DNA from: Ligilactobacillus ruminis DSM 20403 = NBRC 102161
Lineage (GTDB): Bacteria > Bacillota > Bacilli > Lactobacillales > Lactobacillaceae
Direction of reading: 5' to 3'
DNA: 64,000 bases
Assembly: GCF_900113455.1 (NCBI RefSeq)
Contig: NZ_FOPI01000005.1
Span: 33,140-97,139, forward strand
The first letter of the stretch is position 1, and each line of letters opens with the position of its first letter. The position numbers and the translations under genes were made by a program. The notes under the pieces are model-generated. The model ran no database searches and had not been told where the DNA came from. It was given only the letters and a program-made list of their open reading frames with translations. Shown piece after piece: positions 56,864 through 64,000 of this stretch.

Positions 56864-57810
56864 TAAACAATCACCTTTTGTCCAGCCTCAAGTCCCTTGC
56901 CGATTCCGTTCAGATAATCCGTTGCCTTCATTTTCGGTTTCCCGGCCGGCTGCAGCTCATTTATCCTGTAAACGGTACCGTCTGCTGCCGCCATCTTCAA
57001 AACGTGCTTTCCGGCTTCAACGACCGTCCCGCTGGCAAAGGCAGTTTTTTCATCCAAAACGGAAATATCCCAAAGTTTCGTGCGCTTTCCCAAAAAATCA
57101 GCAAAATAAGCACCCGGAGTCGGACGCAGCGCCCTGATTTTCCAATCAAGCTCGCGCGCGGTTGACTCAAGCGACAATTCTTCTTCTTCCGGTTTGATGG
57201 TCGGAGAAAAAACGACCCTCTCTTCATTTTGAGCAATCGGTTTGATCGTTCCGTCCAAAATTTTGGGAATCGTTTCAAGCAATGTATCGCGTCCAAGGAT
57301 GCTCATTTTTTGAAAAACGGTTGCCGTATCATCATTTTCTTCAATCGGCATTTTTGCTTGCGCAAGCATTGCGCCGGCATCCATTTTCTTGACCATATAA
57401 ATGATCGTCACGCCAGTTTCACTGTCACCGTTCATAATCGCATACTGTACTGGAGCCCCGCCGCGATATTTTGGCAAAAGCGATCCATGCACGTTGATTG
57501 CGGCCACTTTTGCGGCTTCAATCAGCTTGTTCGGCAAAAACTGACCAAATGCGGCCGTGACGATCAAATCTGGTTTCAATTCAATAATTCGGTCCATTTC
57601 AGCGCTTCCGGAAATTTTTTCCGGTTGCAAAACTTCTATTCCGTGTCTTACCGCTGTTTCTTTAACCGGGGAAGCAGTCAAAACGTGCTTGCGGCCAACA
57701 TATCGATCAGGTTGGGTCACGACGGCTTTCACGTCATAGCCTTCCCTGATCAATCCCTCCAAGATCGGTGCGGAAAACTTCGGCGTTCCCATAAAAACAA
57801 TTGATGTCAT
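56863..57810 (-). CDS. fmt: Methionyl-tRNA formyltransferase
   Basis: Fmt formylates initiator Met-tRNA using 10-formyl-THF. The 315-residue protein has IVFMGTPKFSAPILEGL at the N-terminus, AINVHGSLLPKYRGGAPVQ with the catalytic Asn and His, and GVTIIYMVKKMDAG with the Asp. The C-terminal tRNA-binding domain follows. AGGAAAG precedes the ATG. Confidence 0.97.
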   Translation of the reverse strand: MTSIVFMGTPKFSAPILEGLIREGYDVKAVVTQPDRYVGRKHVLTASPVKETAVRHGIEVLQPEKISGSAEMDRIIELKPDLIVTAAFGQFLPNKLIEAAKVAAINVHGSLLPKYRGGAPVQYAIMNGDSETGVTIIYMVKKMDAGAMLAQAKMPIEENDDTATVFQKMSILGRDTLLETIPKILDGTIKPIAQNEERVVFSPTIKPEEEELSLESTARELDWKIRALRPTPGAYFADFLGKRTKLWDISVLDEKTAFASGTVVEAGKHVLKMAAADGTVYRINELQPAGKPKMKATDYLNGIGKGLEAGQKVIV

Positions 57811-57827
57811 TTTATCTTTCCTTCCTG

Positions 57828-60245
57828 TTACATAAAGCTGATCGGATCACGGTCAATAATCAATTTCAGGCCCTTCGGTTCATCCGTCTGACTTCTGACC
57901 AAAAGATCCTGCAAATACTCTTCAAGTCGAGGTTCCTTTTTATATTCAATCACAATCTGATAATAGTAGCGATTATTCACACGCATGATGGCCTTTGGCG
58001 TAGGCCCAAGAATCTTTGCGGATTTGCTCAAAACCTGGCTCAGTTCCCTTCTTATTTCATACATCTTCCTACAGGCATCAGCTTCATTGTCATAGCTTGC
58101 GGTAATTTTGATCGTAAAATAGTACGGCGGATACCCCAAACGATGCCTGAGCTGCATTTCATAAGCATAAAAACGCTCATATTCCTGCGTGCACGCAAAT
58201 TGAATCGCATAATGCTCCTTGTTAAAAGTCTGAATCACGACTTCGCCGTTTTTATCCGCACGTCCGGCGCGACCGCTGACCTGCGTCAAAAGCTGAAAAG
58301 TCTTTTCGCTTGATCGAAAATCAGGCAGTCCCAAGGCAGTGTCGGCATTCAAAACCCCAACGAGAGTGACGTCGGGAAAGTCAAGGCCCTTGGCAATCAT
58401 TTGCGTTCCCAGCAAAATATCGGCCTCGTGCCGGCCGAAACGCTCCAGAAGGCGTTCATGCGCTCCTTTGCGCCGCGTAGTATCGACGTCCATTCGCAGA
58501 ACTCTGGCATTTGGAAGCAATTCATGCAGTTGTTCCTCGACTTTTTGCGTGCCCGTTCCATAATAGCGAATCTTATTGCTTCGGCAGCTCGGACAAATTC
58601 TTGGAATTGACTCCTCATGCCCGCAATAATGACACTTCATACTGTGCGTATCCATATGAAGCGTCAACGAAATGTCGCAATTCGGACACTTTAAGACAAA
58701 GCCGCATTCTCGACACATGACAAATGAAGAGTATCCTCTTCGATTAAGCATCAAAACGACTTGTTCGTCTCTTTTAAGATGCTCTTTGATTTTCGTCAGT
58801 AATTCAGCTGAAAAATCAGGCGATGGCGCGCTTTTTAAAGCTTCGCGCATGTCAACAAGTTCTACGTGAGGCATCGGACGTCCGTTGATGCGTTTCGTCA
58901 AAAGCAAACGCTGATAGACGCTTTTTTGACCACGTGCCCTCGACTCCAAAGAAGGCGTTGCAGAACCCAAAACAACCGGGCAATGATGATGTTTTCCGCG
59001 CCAAATTGCCACTTCGCGCGCATTATAACGCGGCATTTCATCTTGCTTATAACTGGTTTCATGCTCTTCATCCATAATAATTATGCCAATCCGGTCAAGC
59101 GGCGCAAAAACAGCAGAGCGTGCCCCGACAACTACTTGCGCTTCACCGCGTTCGATTCTGCGCCATTCGTCAAAACGTTCACCATCGGAAAGCGCACTGT
59201 GAAGCATTGCCACCTTTGGTCCAAAACGTCCTTTGACGCGTCGGACCATCTGCGGCGTCAGCGAAATTTCCGGAACAAGCATCAAAGCCTTTTTTGAAAG
59301 CTTGAGAGCGTGGGCTATCGTTTGAAGATAAACCTCCGTCTTTCCGCTTCCCGTCACGCCCTGAAGCAGGAAAACATCGCTTTCTTCTTGCTCAATTGCC
59401 TGATTTATCCTTGTAACGCAAACGTTTTGTTCGGCCGTCAGCTTCCTTGGCGAAGATGATTCTGTTGTTGCGTTTTCTGAAGGATTTCGATAGGTCTCTT
59501 TTGAAACAAGACTCAGCCAGCCTGAGTTTTCGGCTTGTTTGACGTCATTTGACGTAAAGCTGTTTTGTTTTTGAAATTTGATTCTTTCAACCGAATCATT
59601 TCCAAGATCCAAGAGCTTTTCAAGCATCCGTTTCTTTTTGGTTGCAGTCTTTCTTTGGGCGTTTAAAAATGCAGAAATGTTTTCCGCAGTAATTTTTGAC
59701 TTGATAAATTCAGTTTCTTTGACTCGTGCCCTGTCATTTACGTGATAGACGATTTCAACTTTATCTTTTTTGCGCAGTCCATAAATTTTCCGCCTGATTT
59801 TTGCGTCCATCTTGTCGTCAAAAGCCAAAAGGTTGTTTTGATCAAATAACTTCTTGATTTCCGGTTCGACGTTTTCATCCAGCAAACGAATGCTCTTTTC
59901 ATAACCGGCACGCATAACGTTCGGCAGCATCGTCTGAAGACATGAAATTTTGAACGAAAACGTGTAATTTGCCATCCAATCCGCAAGCTGCAAGGCTTCT
60001 TCGTTTAAAACCGGCACAAAGTCCATCAAGGAAATTATTTTTTTGATTTCAAAATCCTCATCCGGCTTTTGATTTGAGACATCAAGCACGAATCCCTGTA
60101 TCTTTCGCGATCCTTTTCCGAAAGGAACAACGCAACGCATCCCTGCCTGAATCTGCTCTTCCAATTCGCTCGGAACAAGATAAGTATAGGGTTTGTTCGT
60201 CTGCATCGTCGGAACATCAACGATTACTTGTGCGTAAAGACTCAT
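57828..60245 (-). CDS. priA: Primosomal protein N' (PriA helicase)
   Basis: PriA restarts collapsed replication forks. The 805-residue protein has an N-terminal 3' DNA-binding domain, Walker A LLQGVTGSGKTEVYLQ, DEEH in IIMDEEHETSYKQ, and a zinc-binding cysteine cluster (CRECGFVLKCPNC, CHYCGHE, CPSCRSNKIRYYGTGT). The start at 60245 has GAGGGG upstream. It is 11 bp after coaBC and 17 bp before fmt. Confidence 0.97.
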   Translation of the reverse strand: MSLYAQVIVDVPTMQTNKPYTYLVPSELEEQIQAGMRCVVPFGKGSRKIQGFVLDVSNQKPDEDFEIKKIISLMDFVPVLNEEALQLADWMANYTFSFKISCLQTMLPNVMRAGYEKSIRLLDENVEPEIKKLFDQNNLLAFDDKMDAKIRRKIYGLRKKDKVEIVYHVNDRARVKETEFIKSKITAENISAFLNAQRKTATKKKRMLEKLLDLGNDSVERIKFQKQNSFTSNDVKQAENSGWLSLVSKETYRNPSENATTESSSPRKLTAEQNVCVTRINQAIEQEESDVFLLQGVTGSGKTEVYLQTIAHALKLSKKALMLVPEISLTPQMVRRVKGRFGPKVAMLHSALSDGERFDEWRRIERGEAQVVVGARSAVFAPLDRIGIIIMDEEHETSYKQDEMPRYNAREVAIWRGKHHHCPVVLGSATPSLESRARGQKSVYQRLLLTKRINGRPMPHVELVDMREALKSAPSPDFSAELLTKIKEHLKRDEQVVLMLNRRGYSSFVMCRECGFVLKCPNCDISLTLHMDTHSMKCHYCGHEESIPRICPSCRSNKIRYYGTGTQKVEEQLHELLPNARVLRMDVDTTRRKGAHERLLERFGRHEADILLGTQMIAKGLDFPDVTLVGVLNADTALGLPDFRSSEKTFQLLTQVSGRAGRADKNGEVVIQTFNKEHYAIQFACTQEYERFYAYEMQLRHRLGYPPYYFTIKITASYDNEADACRKMYEIRRELSQVLSKSAKILGPTPKAIMRVNNRYYYQIVIEYKKEPRLEEYLQDLLVRSQTDEPKGLKLIIDRDPISFM

Positions 60246-60256
60246 CCGTTCACCCC

Positions 60257-61447
60257 TCATAGACTGGACAGCTCGCTCAAGACGTCTTGCGCGATTTTTT
60301 CTTTGGAAGTTTTGGAGATCTTCTTTTTAGCACCGTTTCTAAACAGCAAAAAAACCTCGTTTTCATCAGAACCAAAACCGACGTCCTTTCTTGAAACGTC
60401 ATTTGCGACCAACAAGTCGACGTTTTTCTCAGTCAGTTTCTTTTGAGCATTTTCTAGCAGATTTTCTGTTTCAGCCGCAAATCCGACTAATTTTTGTTTT
60501 GTTTTCCTTTCGCCCAAAAGCTTTAAGATGTCAACGTTTCGAACCAGCCTAAGATTCCAGTTACCGTCAGATTTTTTGACCTTTTCGTCATAAAACTTCT
60601 CAGGACGATAATCGGCAACTGCAGCCGCCATGATTACGACATCAGCTTCTTCGTAACGTTTCAAAACTTCTGAAGCCATCTCATCGGCAGTAACCGTTTC
60701 GACCATCTCAACGCCGGGAATATCTGCCAATCTGACCGGGCCGTGAACGAGCGTGACGTCAGCACCAAATGCAGCCGCATTTTCAGCTAGCGCATAGCCC
60801 ATCTTGCCGCTCGAACGATTCGTCAAAAAGCGCACCGGATCAATCGGTTCGACAGTTCCGCCAGCAGTGACAATGATTTTTTCCCCACTAAGATCAATTA
60901 GTTGCTCAGCTCTGCATTTTTCATCGATATACGAAAAAATTTCCTTTGGTTCCTTCATTCGTCCCTTTCCGGAATAGCCTTCCGCCAAAAAGCCATAATC
61001 AGGTTCAATAATCTCAATGCCGTCTGCTTTCAAACGTTTCAAATTTCTCTTGACGGCAGGATTTGTCAACATTTTCTCATTCATCGCGGGAACGACGAAG
61101 ACAGGCGCATCCGTTGCGAGCAAAGACGTCGAAACCGCATCGTCTGCAATTCCGTTTGCCATCTTCCCAATAATGTCGGCCGTTGCCGGAACGACGACTG
61201 CCAAATCGGTCCAATCGGCAAGATCGATGTGTGCAACCTGAGAATCATTATTCTGATCAAACAAATCCGATACGACTTTGTTTTTGCAAAGCGTTTCGAA
61301 CGTCAGCGGACTTACGAATTCAGCCGCGCTTTTCGTCATTGCGCAACGAACTTCATATCCATGCTTTACAAATTCTCTGACGCAATAAGCAGCCTTATAT
61401 GCTGCGATTCCGCCTGTAATATAAAATGCTACGTGTTTTGAAGTCAA
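60257..61447 (-). CDS. coaBC: Bifunctional phosphopantothenoylcysteine decarboxylase/synthetase CoaBC
   Basis: CoaBC makes 4'-phosphopantetheine from phosphopantothenate and cysteine. The 396-residue protein has an N-terminal flavoprotein domain (YITGGIAAYKAAYCVREF, VVVPATADIIGKMANGIADD, VPAMNEKM) and a C-terminal synthetase domain (VTAGGTVEPIDPVRFLTNRS, SGKMGYALAENAAAFGADVT). The start is TTG 61447 with GAGGGGGG. A TGGTAAAAT extended -10 stands upstream. Confidence 0.96.
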   Translation of the reverse strand: MTSKHVAFYITGGIAAYKAAYCVREFVKHGYEVRCAMTKSAAEFVSPLTFETLCKNKVVSDLFDQNNDSQVAHIDLADWTDLAVVVPATADIIGKMANGIADDAVSTSLLATDAPVFVVPAMNEKMLTNPAVKRNLKRLKADGIEIIEPDYGFLAEGYSGKGRMKEPKEIFSYIDEKCRAEQLIDLSGEKIIVTAGGTVEPIDPVRFLTNRSSGKMGYALAENAAAFGADVTLVHGPVRLADIPGVEMVETVTADEMASEVLKRYEEADVVIMAAAVADYRPEKFYDEKVKKSDGNWNLRLVRNVDILKLLGERKTKQKLVGFAAETENLLENAQKKLTEKNVDLLVANDVSRKDVGFGSDENEVFLLFRNGAKKKISKTSKEKIAQDVLSELSSL

Positions 61448-61473
61448 AATAAGCCCCCCTCATTCATGCTTTA

Positions 61474-61479
61474 ATTTTA
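61474..61479 (-). promoter_or_regulatory. Extended -10 of a coaBC promoter
   Basis: Minus strand TAAAAT preceded by TGG, 26 bp before the coaBC start and just after the rpoZ terminator. I see no good -35. Confidence 0.5.
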
Positions 61480-61491
61480 CCACATTGAAGC

Positions 61492-61526
61492 GCAAAAAAA
61501 GAGACTAAGAAATTGCTTAGTCTCTT
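61492..61526 (-). terminator. Intrinsic terminator after rpoZ
   Basis: Minus strand: stem GAGACTAAG/CTTAGTCTC with a 6-nt loop, then seven T, about 10 bp after the rpoZ stop. Confidence 0.9.
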
Positions 61527-61535
61527 GAAACGCAT

Positions 61536-61751
61536 TTATCCTTCTTGACCTTCAGATTTAATCCTGAGTTTTCCGGCCACGACCTCTTCCAAAGCACGAC
61601 CAACGTTTTTAACTGACTTATATTCGCTTTCCTCAAGCATCGGGGATGCACCGGCATCCAGTTCATGCGCACGCTTGGAAGCAAGCAAAATAAGCGAATA
61701 GCGCGAATCAACGCGTTCAAGCAACTCATCGACTGATGGATATAAAATCAT
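61536..61751 (-). CDS. rpoZ: RNA polymerase omega subunit
   Basis: The 71-residue protein [20 protein letters not shown]... contains the omega signature [16 protein letters not shown] near 16-31. It overlaps gmk by 4 bp (ATGA), the normal Firmicute arrangement. Omega stabilises beta-prime during assembly. Confidence 0.96.
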   Translation of the reverse strand: MILYPSVDELLERVDSRYSLILLASKRAHELDAGASPMLEESEYKSVKNVGRALEEVVAGKLRIKSEGQEG

Positions 61752-62374
61752 ATCTCCGTTCCCTCCAGTTTTAATTGTTTTTTGTAATCAGGCAAGAAAC
61801 GCTTTACGCGCCAACGTTCGGCACGAATAATCGTCTTGATTTTTTCGGCTGCTTTTGGTACTTCGTCATTTACGACCGCATAATCATAATTTTGCATCAT
61901 TTCGATTTCACCGACGGCTTTTTTCATTCGCTTGTCGATTGTTTCAAGGTCATCCGTTCCGCGATTGACGATCCGTTGACGCAATTCCATCAAATCAGGC
62001 GGCGTTAAAAAGATGAACAATCCGTCCGGAGCTTTTTTGCGAACCTGCATTGCACCGTTGACTTCAATTTCCAAAAAAACGTCCTTGCCAGCATCCAACA
62101 TTTCATTAACGTATTTTAACGGTGTTCCATAGTAGTTGTCAACATATTTGGCATATTCAAGCATGCCACCGGACCCAATTTCTTTTTCAAACTCTTCTTT
62201 TGAAACAAAATAATAGTCTTTGCCATTCACTTCACCGGGACGCATCTTCCTCGTCGTCATCGAAATTGAATAGTGAAAGTTGTTATCATCTTGAGAAAAA
62301 ATTTCTTTTCGAACAGTGCCCTTACCGACGCCTGACGGACCGGACAAGACGATCAGCATACCTCTTTTAGCCAT
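61748..62374 (-). CDS. gmk: Guanylate kinase
   Basis: Gmk phosphorylates GMP to GDP and is a target of (p)ppGpp in Firmicutes. The 208-residue protein has the P-loop [16 protein letters not shown] near 9-24, the GMP-binding [16 protein letters not shown] and [12 protein letters not shown] start at the ATG at 62374, with GGAGGGG 12 nt upstream; a TTG 18 bp earlier overlaps that site. Confidence 0.97.
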   Translation of the reverse strand: MAKRGMLIVLSGPSGVGKGTVRKEIFSQDDNNFHYSISMTTRKMRPGEVNGKDYYFVSKEEFEKEIGSGGMLEYAKYVDNYYGTPLKYVNEMLDAGKDVFLEIEVNGAMQVRKKAPDGLFIFLTPPDLMELRQRIVNRGTDDLETIDKRMKKAVGEIEMMQNYDYAVVNDEVPKAAEKIKTIIRAERWRVKRFLPDYKKQLKLEGTEI

Positions 62375-62406
62375 TGCTGCTAACCCCTCCAAAAATAGTA
62401 TTAATT

Positions 62407-62412
62407 ATTATA
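62407..62412 (-). promoter_or_regulatory. Possible gmk promoter (-10)
   Basis: Minus strand consensus TATAAT, 32 bp before gmk. The nearest -35-like hexamer, TTGAAA (62433-62438), is 20 bp away, so the spacing is poor. The AT-rich 62440-62580 stretch shows nothing else I can name. Confidence 0.4.
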
Positions 62413-62584
62413 TTGCACTTTTTACGAAGTATTTTCAACCCATCAGCGGATATTTGTCGCATTTTTACATATTTTAACTTGTTTTTTAATTTTAATTTAA
62501 GGATTTTGGAAAAGAGAGAAAAAGCAACAAATATCTTTGCCAAAATTACCGCCTAAAATAAGTGAACGTATTTTTGTTTTATTC

Positions 62585-62637
62585 TTGATTTTTCGAACTT
62601 ATGTTTATATAATAAGCTTATAGTAAACAAACGTTCC
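62585..62637 (+). promoter_or_regulatory. Promoter with two LexA-like (SOS) boxes
   Basis: Plus strand: -35 TTGATT (62585-62590), 17-bp spacer, consensus -10 TATAAT (62608-62613). One LexA-like box, CGAACTTATGTTTA, fills the spacer at 62594-62607; a second, TAAACAAACGTTCC (62624-62637), lies over the expected start site. Both keep the GAAC(N4)GTT core of Firmicute LexA sites. Placement fits repression by LexA. Confidence 0.65.
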
Positions 62638-62664
62638 TATTGGACTTTAAGGGGGATCAGAAAT

Positions 62665-63045
62665 ATGCTTAAAGCATTCCTTTCTCAGGAAAAAATATCT
62701 AAAATCAAGCAGACATTCAAAACTATCTTTGAAAACGGCAAAGATATCAAAAAGGAACCAAGCATGCCAAAAGAACAGCTGCGTCTGTTCATCAGTAAAG
62801 CCGCTCAGAACAAACAAGAGGTCATCTTGCAGCTTAATTGGACAGACGGAGAAATCGAAGAGGTCAGCGGAACAATCACTTTGCTGCATTCACGCACCGA
62901 TGCCATTCTTCTCAAAAATAAAGCTGATCATTCTCTGGGATATCCGATCAGAATTGAACAAATCAATTACCTGTCTTTAATTATGTCTGGCCGGGAATCC
63001 CGTGACTTTAGTCATGGGATGGATAGGCCCTATCAAGCTCTGTAA
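62665..63045 (+). CDS. SOS-type small protein, possibly YolD-like; C-terminus derived from IS DNA
   Basis: The 126-residue frame starts at an ATG with AAGGGGG upstream, behind a promoter with two LexA-like boxes. Residues 53-105 (VILQLNWTDGEIEEVSGTITLL... to IEQINYLSL) look like the beta-rich core of YolD-like proteins, which in Firmicutes are commonly SOS-controlled and encoded next to a Y-family polymerase (UmuC/UvrX). No such polymerase follows. The last 16 residues or so (ESRDFSHGMDRPYQAL) are read from the hairpin end of the IS605-like remnant, so the native 3' end is lost. Whether the product still works is unknown; the YolD link is tentative. Confidence 0.65.
   Translation: MLKAFLSQEKISKIKQTFKTIFENGKDIKKEPSMPKEQLRLFISKAAQNKQEVILQLNWTDGEIEEVSGTITLLHSRTDAILLKNKADHSLGYPIRIEQINYLSLIMSGRESRDFSHGMDRPYQAL
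62997..63020. repeat. IS200/IS605-type end hairpin (left end)
   Basis: An 11-bp stem (ATCCCGTGACT pairing with AGTCATGGGAT, one G-U pair, TT loop) with GACTTTAGTC at its top is the kind of subterminal foldback recognised by Y1 transposases. It lies directly beside the tnpA remnant and inside the 3' end of the upstream gene. Confidence 0.7.
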
Positions 63046-63390
63046 GGAGCTTTTTTCATCTCATTGTATTTTTGATCGTTTATATATTTCTCGACCGTTT
63101 CTTTGCTCATATTGCCTGACGTGCTCATGTAGCAGCCAGGCGACCATAAATGACCATCCCAGGATTAGGACTGCCGAATTTACGGGTGTCGACGCAAGAA
63201 AATAAAGGCTCTTCTGCCTTTGAGCGCTTTGATGGCGCTAGTCGGTGCCTTGCCAGGCGGAAAGCTGATCAAGACATGAACATGGTCATGCATAACTTAC
63301 GTTTCCTCGATTACGATTTCGTTATCCTCGGCCACCCGCCATAGGATCTTCTTCATTTCATTTGATAACTCATCAGCGGCTTTGTGATGG
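63033..63390 (-). pseudogene. tnpA: Degenerate IS200/IS605 Y1 transposase TnpA
   Basis: Reading the minus strand in one frame gives [18 protein letters not shown], a stop, VMHDHVHVLISFPPGKAP, then SAIKALKGRRAF, two more stops, and GHLWSPGCYMSTSG, MSKETVEKYINDQ and a normal TGA at 63033-63035. The HUH motif (HDHVH) and the catalytic-tyrosine helix (EKYINDQ) are recognisable, but three in-frame stops (after IVIEET, RRHP and IRQS) and a missing N-terminus make it inactive. Its 5' end abuts a tnpB fragment facing the other way, so the middle of the element is deleted. Confidence 0.88.
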
Positions 63391-63521
63391 GGACTGATGA
63401 TACTAAAAAGCTAACCTTGGCTGATCGTGAATGGACGTGTCCTAACTGTGGCACTCGCCATATTCGTGACTGGAACGCAGCTAAAAACATTCTTGATAAG
63501 GGAACAGCTAAACTATCCTAG
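63390..63521 (+). pseudogene. tnpB: C-terminal fragment of TnpB
   Basis: The plus strand encodes [20 protein letters not shown], then [13 protein letters not shown], to a TAG at 63519-63521. This is the last part of a TnpB RNA-guided nuclease: the second half of the zinc ribbon (CPNCG) and the final RuvC aspartate region (RDWNAAKNI). The first 85-90% of the gene, including the first zinc-ribbon cysteines, is absent. Together with the divergent tnpA it marks a classic tnpA/tnpB IS605 layout with the centre lost. Confidence 0.85.
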
Positions 63522-63602
63522 CTTATCTGTCCCTATGGCAACCCGGGGACATAAAAGACATTGCCGCTGCATTTGGCAACGGGATTTTTTAACAACCCTA
63601 AA

Positions 63603-63648
63603 GGGGCGAGAATGCCCCCACTTCTCTAAGTGGGGGATGAATCGCCTC
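63603..63648 (+). repeat. IS605-like right-end/omegaRNA-type hairpin
   Basis: Downstream of the tnpB fragment is a nested structure: a perfect 9-bp stem CCCCCACTT/AAGTGGGGG (63615-63636, loop CTCT) inside an outer 7-bp helix formed by GGGGCGA (63603-63609) and TCGCCTC (63642-63648). Right ends of IS605-family elements carry such hairpins, which also form the 3' part of the omegaRNA used by TnpB. The element end, and thus any guide sequence, should lie near 63640-63660. Confidence 0.65.
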
Positions 63649-63654
63649 TTTTGA

Positions 63655-63774
63655 AGCACTCAGCGCTTCTTTTTTAAGGAAGCTTTTTGGACTAAAAGCT
63701 ACTGTTTGATTTCCACTGGCGAAGTTTCAATTGACGTAATCAAACAATATATTGAAAGGCAAGGTCAAAAATAA
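63655..63774 (+). pseudogene. tnpA: C-terminal fragment of a second TnpA
   Basis: In the frame ending at the TAA 63772-63774 the plus strand reads FFKEAFWTKSYCLISTGEVS, then IDVIKQYIERQGQK. This is the tail of an IS200-type Y1 transposase (Ser-Tyr strand, STGEVS, and the catalytic-tyrosine helix IKQYIERQG). The N-terminal three quarters is missing; the frame is blocked by TGA at 63652-63654 where the first element's right end begins. It differs from the minus-strand tnpA and belongs to another element, which has tnpA and tnpB in the same direction. Confidence 0.82.
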
Positions 63775-64000
63775 TGGTTTTAAAAGCGTTCAAATTGAGA
63801 TTATATCCTAATAAAACGCAAAGCAATCAAATTCATGTTAATTTTGGTTGTGCTCGTTTTGTGTGGAATCAAATGCTTAATATGCACATTGAACGCTATA
63901 AAAACAATAAAAAGGCTAAATTTCAAGGCAGATATTCAATGGATGTCATGCTGAAAGCTTTAAAAATAGAATATCCTTGGTTAAAACAGGCAGAGTCTAC
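63774..64000 (+). CDS. tnpB: TnpB RNA-guided endonuclease, N-terminus (runs off the right edge)
   Basis: The ATG overlaps the tnpA stop (TAATG), with AAAGGCAAGG upstream. The visible 75 codons read MVLKAFKLRLYPNKTQSNQI, then FGCARFVWNQMLN and EYPWLKQ, the typical N-terminal helix-turn region of TnpB (LYPNKTQ, ARFVWNQ). TnpB uses an omegaRNA from the element's right end to cut DNA and favours retention of the element. No stop occurs in the visible part, so the gene may be intact although its tnpA is only a fragment. Confidence 0.88.
   Translation, partial: MVLKAFKLRLYPNKTQSNQIHVNFGCARFVWNQMLNMHIERYKNNKKAKFQGRYSMDVMLKALKIEYPWLKQAES

Noticed and set aside
63034..63057. AGCTC/GAGCT hairpin with six T as the native terminator of the LexA-box gene
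   Set aside because: It falls inside the 3' end of the tnpA remnant (codons for KKAPYRA), so it is IS sequence; it may act as a terminator but is not evidence of the original gene end.
63651..63676. GAAGC/GCTTC hairpin with T run as a terminator
   Set aside because: It overlaps the reading frame of the second tnpA fragment (RFFFKEAFW), and the stem is only 5 bp; chance or IS sequence explains it better.
1..64000. CRISPR arrays, tRNA, rRNA, tmRNA or prophage modules
   Set aside because: I found no spaced direct repeats, no tRNA-like cloverleaf ends and no phage structural genes; XerD is the chromosomal type beside scpAB and fur.

Overview
The window looks like low-to-mid-GC Firmicute core chromosome, most probably a member of the Lactobacillaceae. 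The evidence is the gene order (gmk-rpoZ-coaBC-priA-fmt-rsmB-stp-prkC-rsgA-rpe-thiN-rpmB-asp23-fakA-recG-plsX-acpP-rnc-smc-ftsY-ylxM-ffh-rpsP-khpA-rimM-trmD), a T-box in front of pheST, an FMN riboswitch in front of a RibU-type transporter, strong AGGAGG-type ribosome sites with frequent GTG/TTG starts, and a DUF3013 protein. I cannot name the genus from sequence alone. Almost all genes are on the minus strand. The plus-strand exceptions are a nucleoside hydrolase/membrane protein/potassium channel trio, mntH, a LexA-box gene and insertion-sequence debris.

Layout, left to right. 1-6550: minus-strand run rel, dtd, esterase-like, HAD, msrA, YitT-type protein and a GT14 glycosyltransferase that runs off the left edge. 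6584-9172: DUF3013-prmA-rsmE-membrane protein, ending in a terminator just upstream of rel. 9173-9739: the longest gap before the IS debris; it holds a decayed hsdS fragment. 9740-11861: the plus-strand trio, closed by a bidirectional terminator shared with greA. 11866-14446: mltG-udk and greA. 14472-18295: T-box-pheS-pheT. 18300-20326: HxlR regulator, HD hydrolase, an unknown gene and hup. 20384-26924: ypbB-recQ-LysM-cmk, rpsA and der. 27068-28818: mntH with a dyad upstream and a strong terminator. 28860-34501: ribU with FMN riboswitch, then cvfB-fur-xerD-ribT-scpA-scpB-rluB. 34709-62412: the long conserved block for translation, protein export, cell-wall signalling and lipid precursor genes listed above, divided by several terminators and promoters. 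62585-64000: a small gene with two LexA-like boxes whose 3' end is overwritten by an IS200/IS605-type end, followed by one internally deleted IS605-like element and the start of a second.

How the genes work together: the core block supplies nucleotides (gmk, cmk, udk), CoA and acyl chains (coaBC, plsX, acpP, fakA), ribosome parts and modification (rpsP, rpmB, rpsA, rimM, trmD, rsmB, rsmE, rluB, prmA, rsgA, der), signal-recognition targeting (ffh, ylxM, ftsY), chromosome segregation (smc, scpA, scpB, xerD), and stress or wall control (rel, prkC/stp, mltG).

I found no convincing new multi-gene system. The most unusual points are a hormone-sensitive-lipase-type hydrolase in which the nucleophile serine is aspartate, an SOS-type gene whose tail comes from an insertion sequence, two stacked IS605-family remnants at the right edge, and a double hairpin/terminator directly in front of rel.
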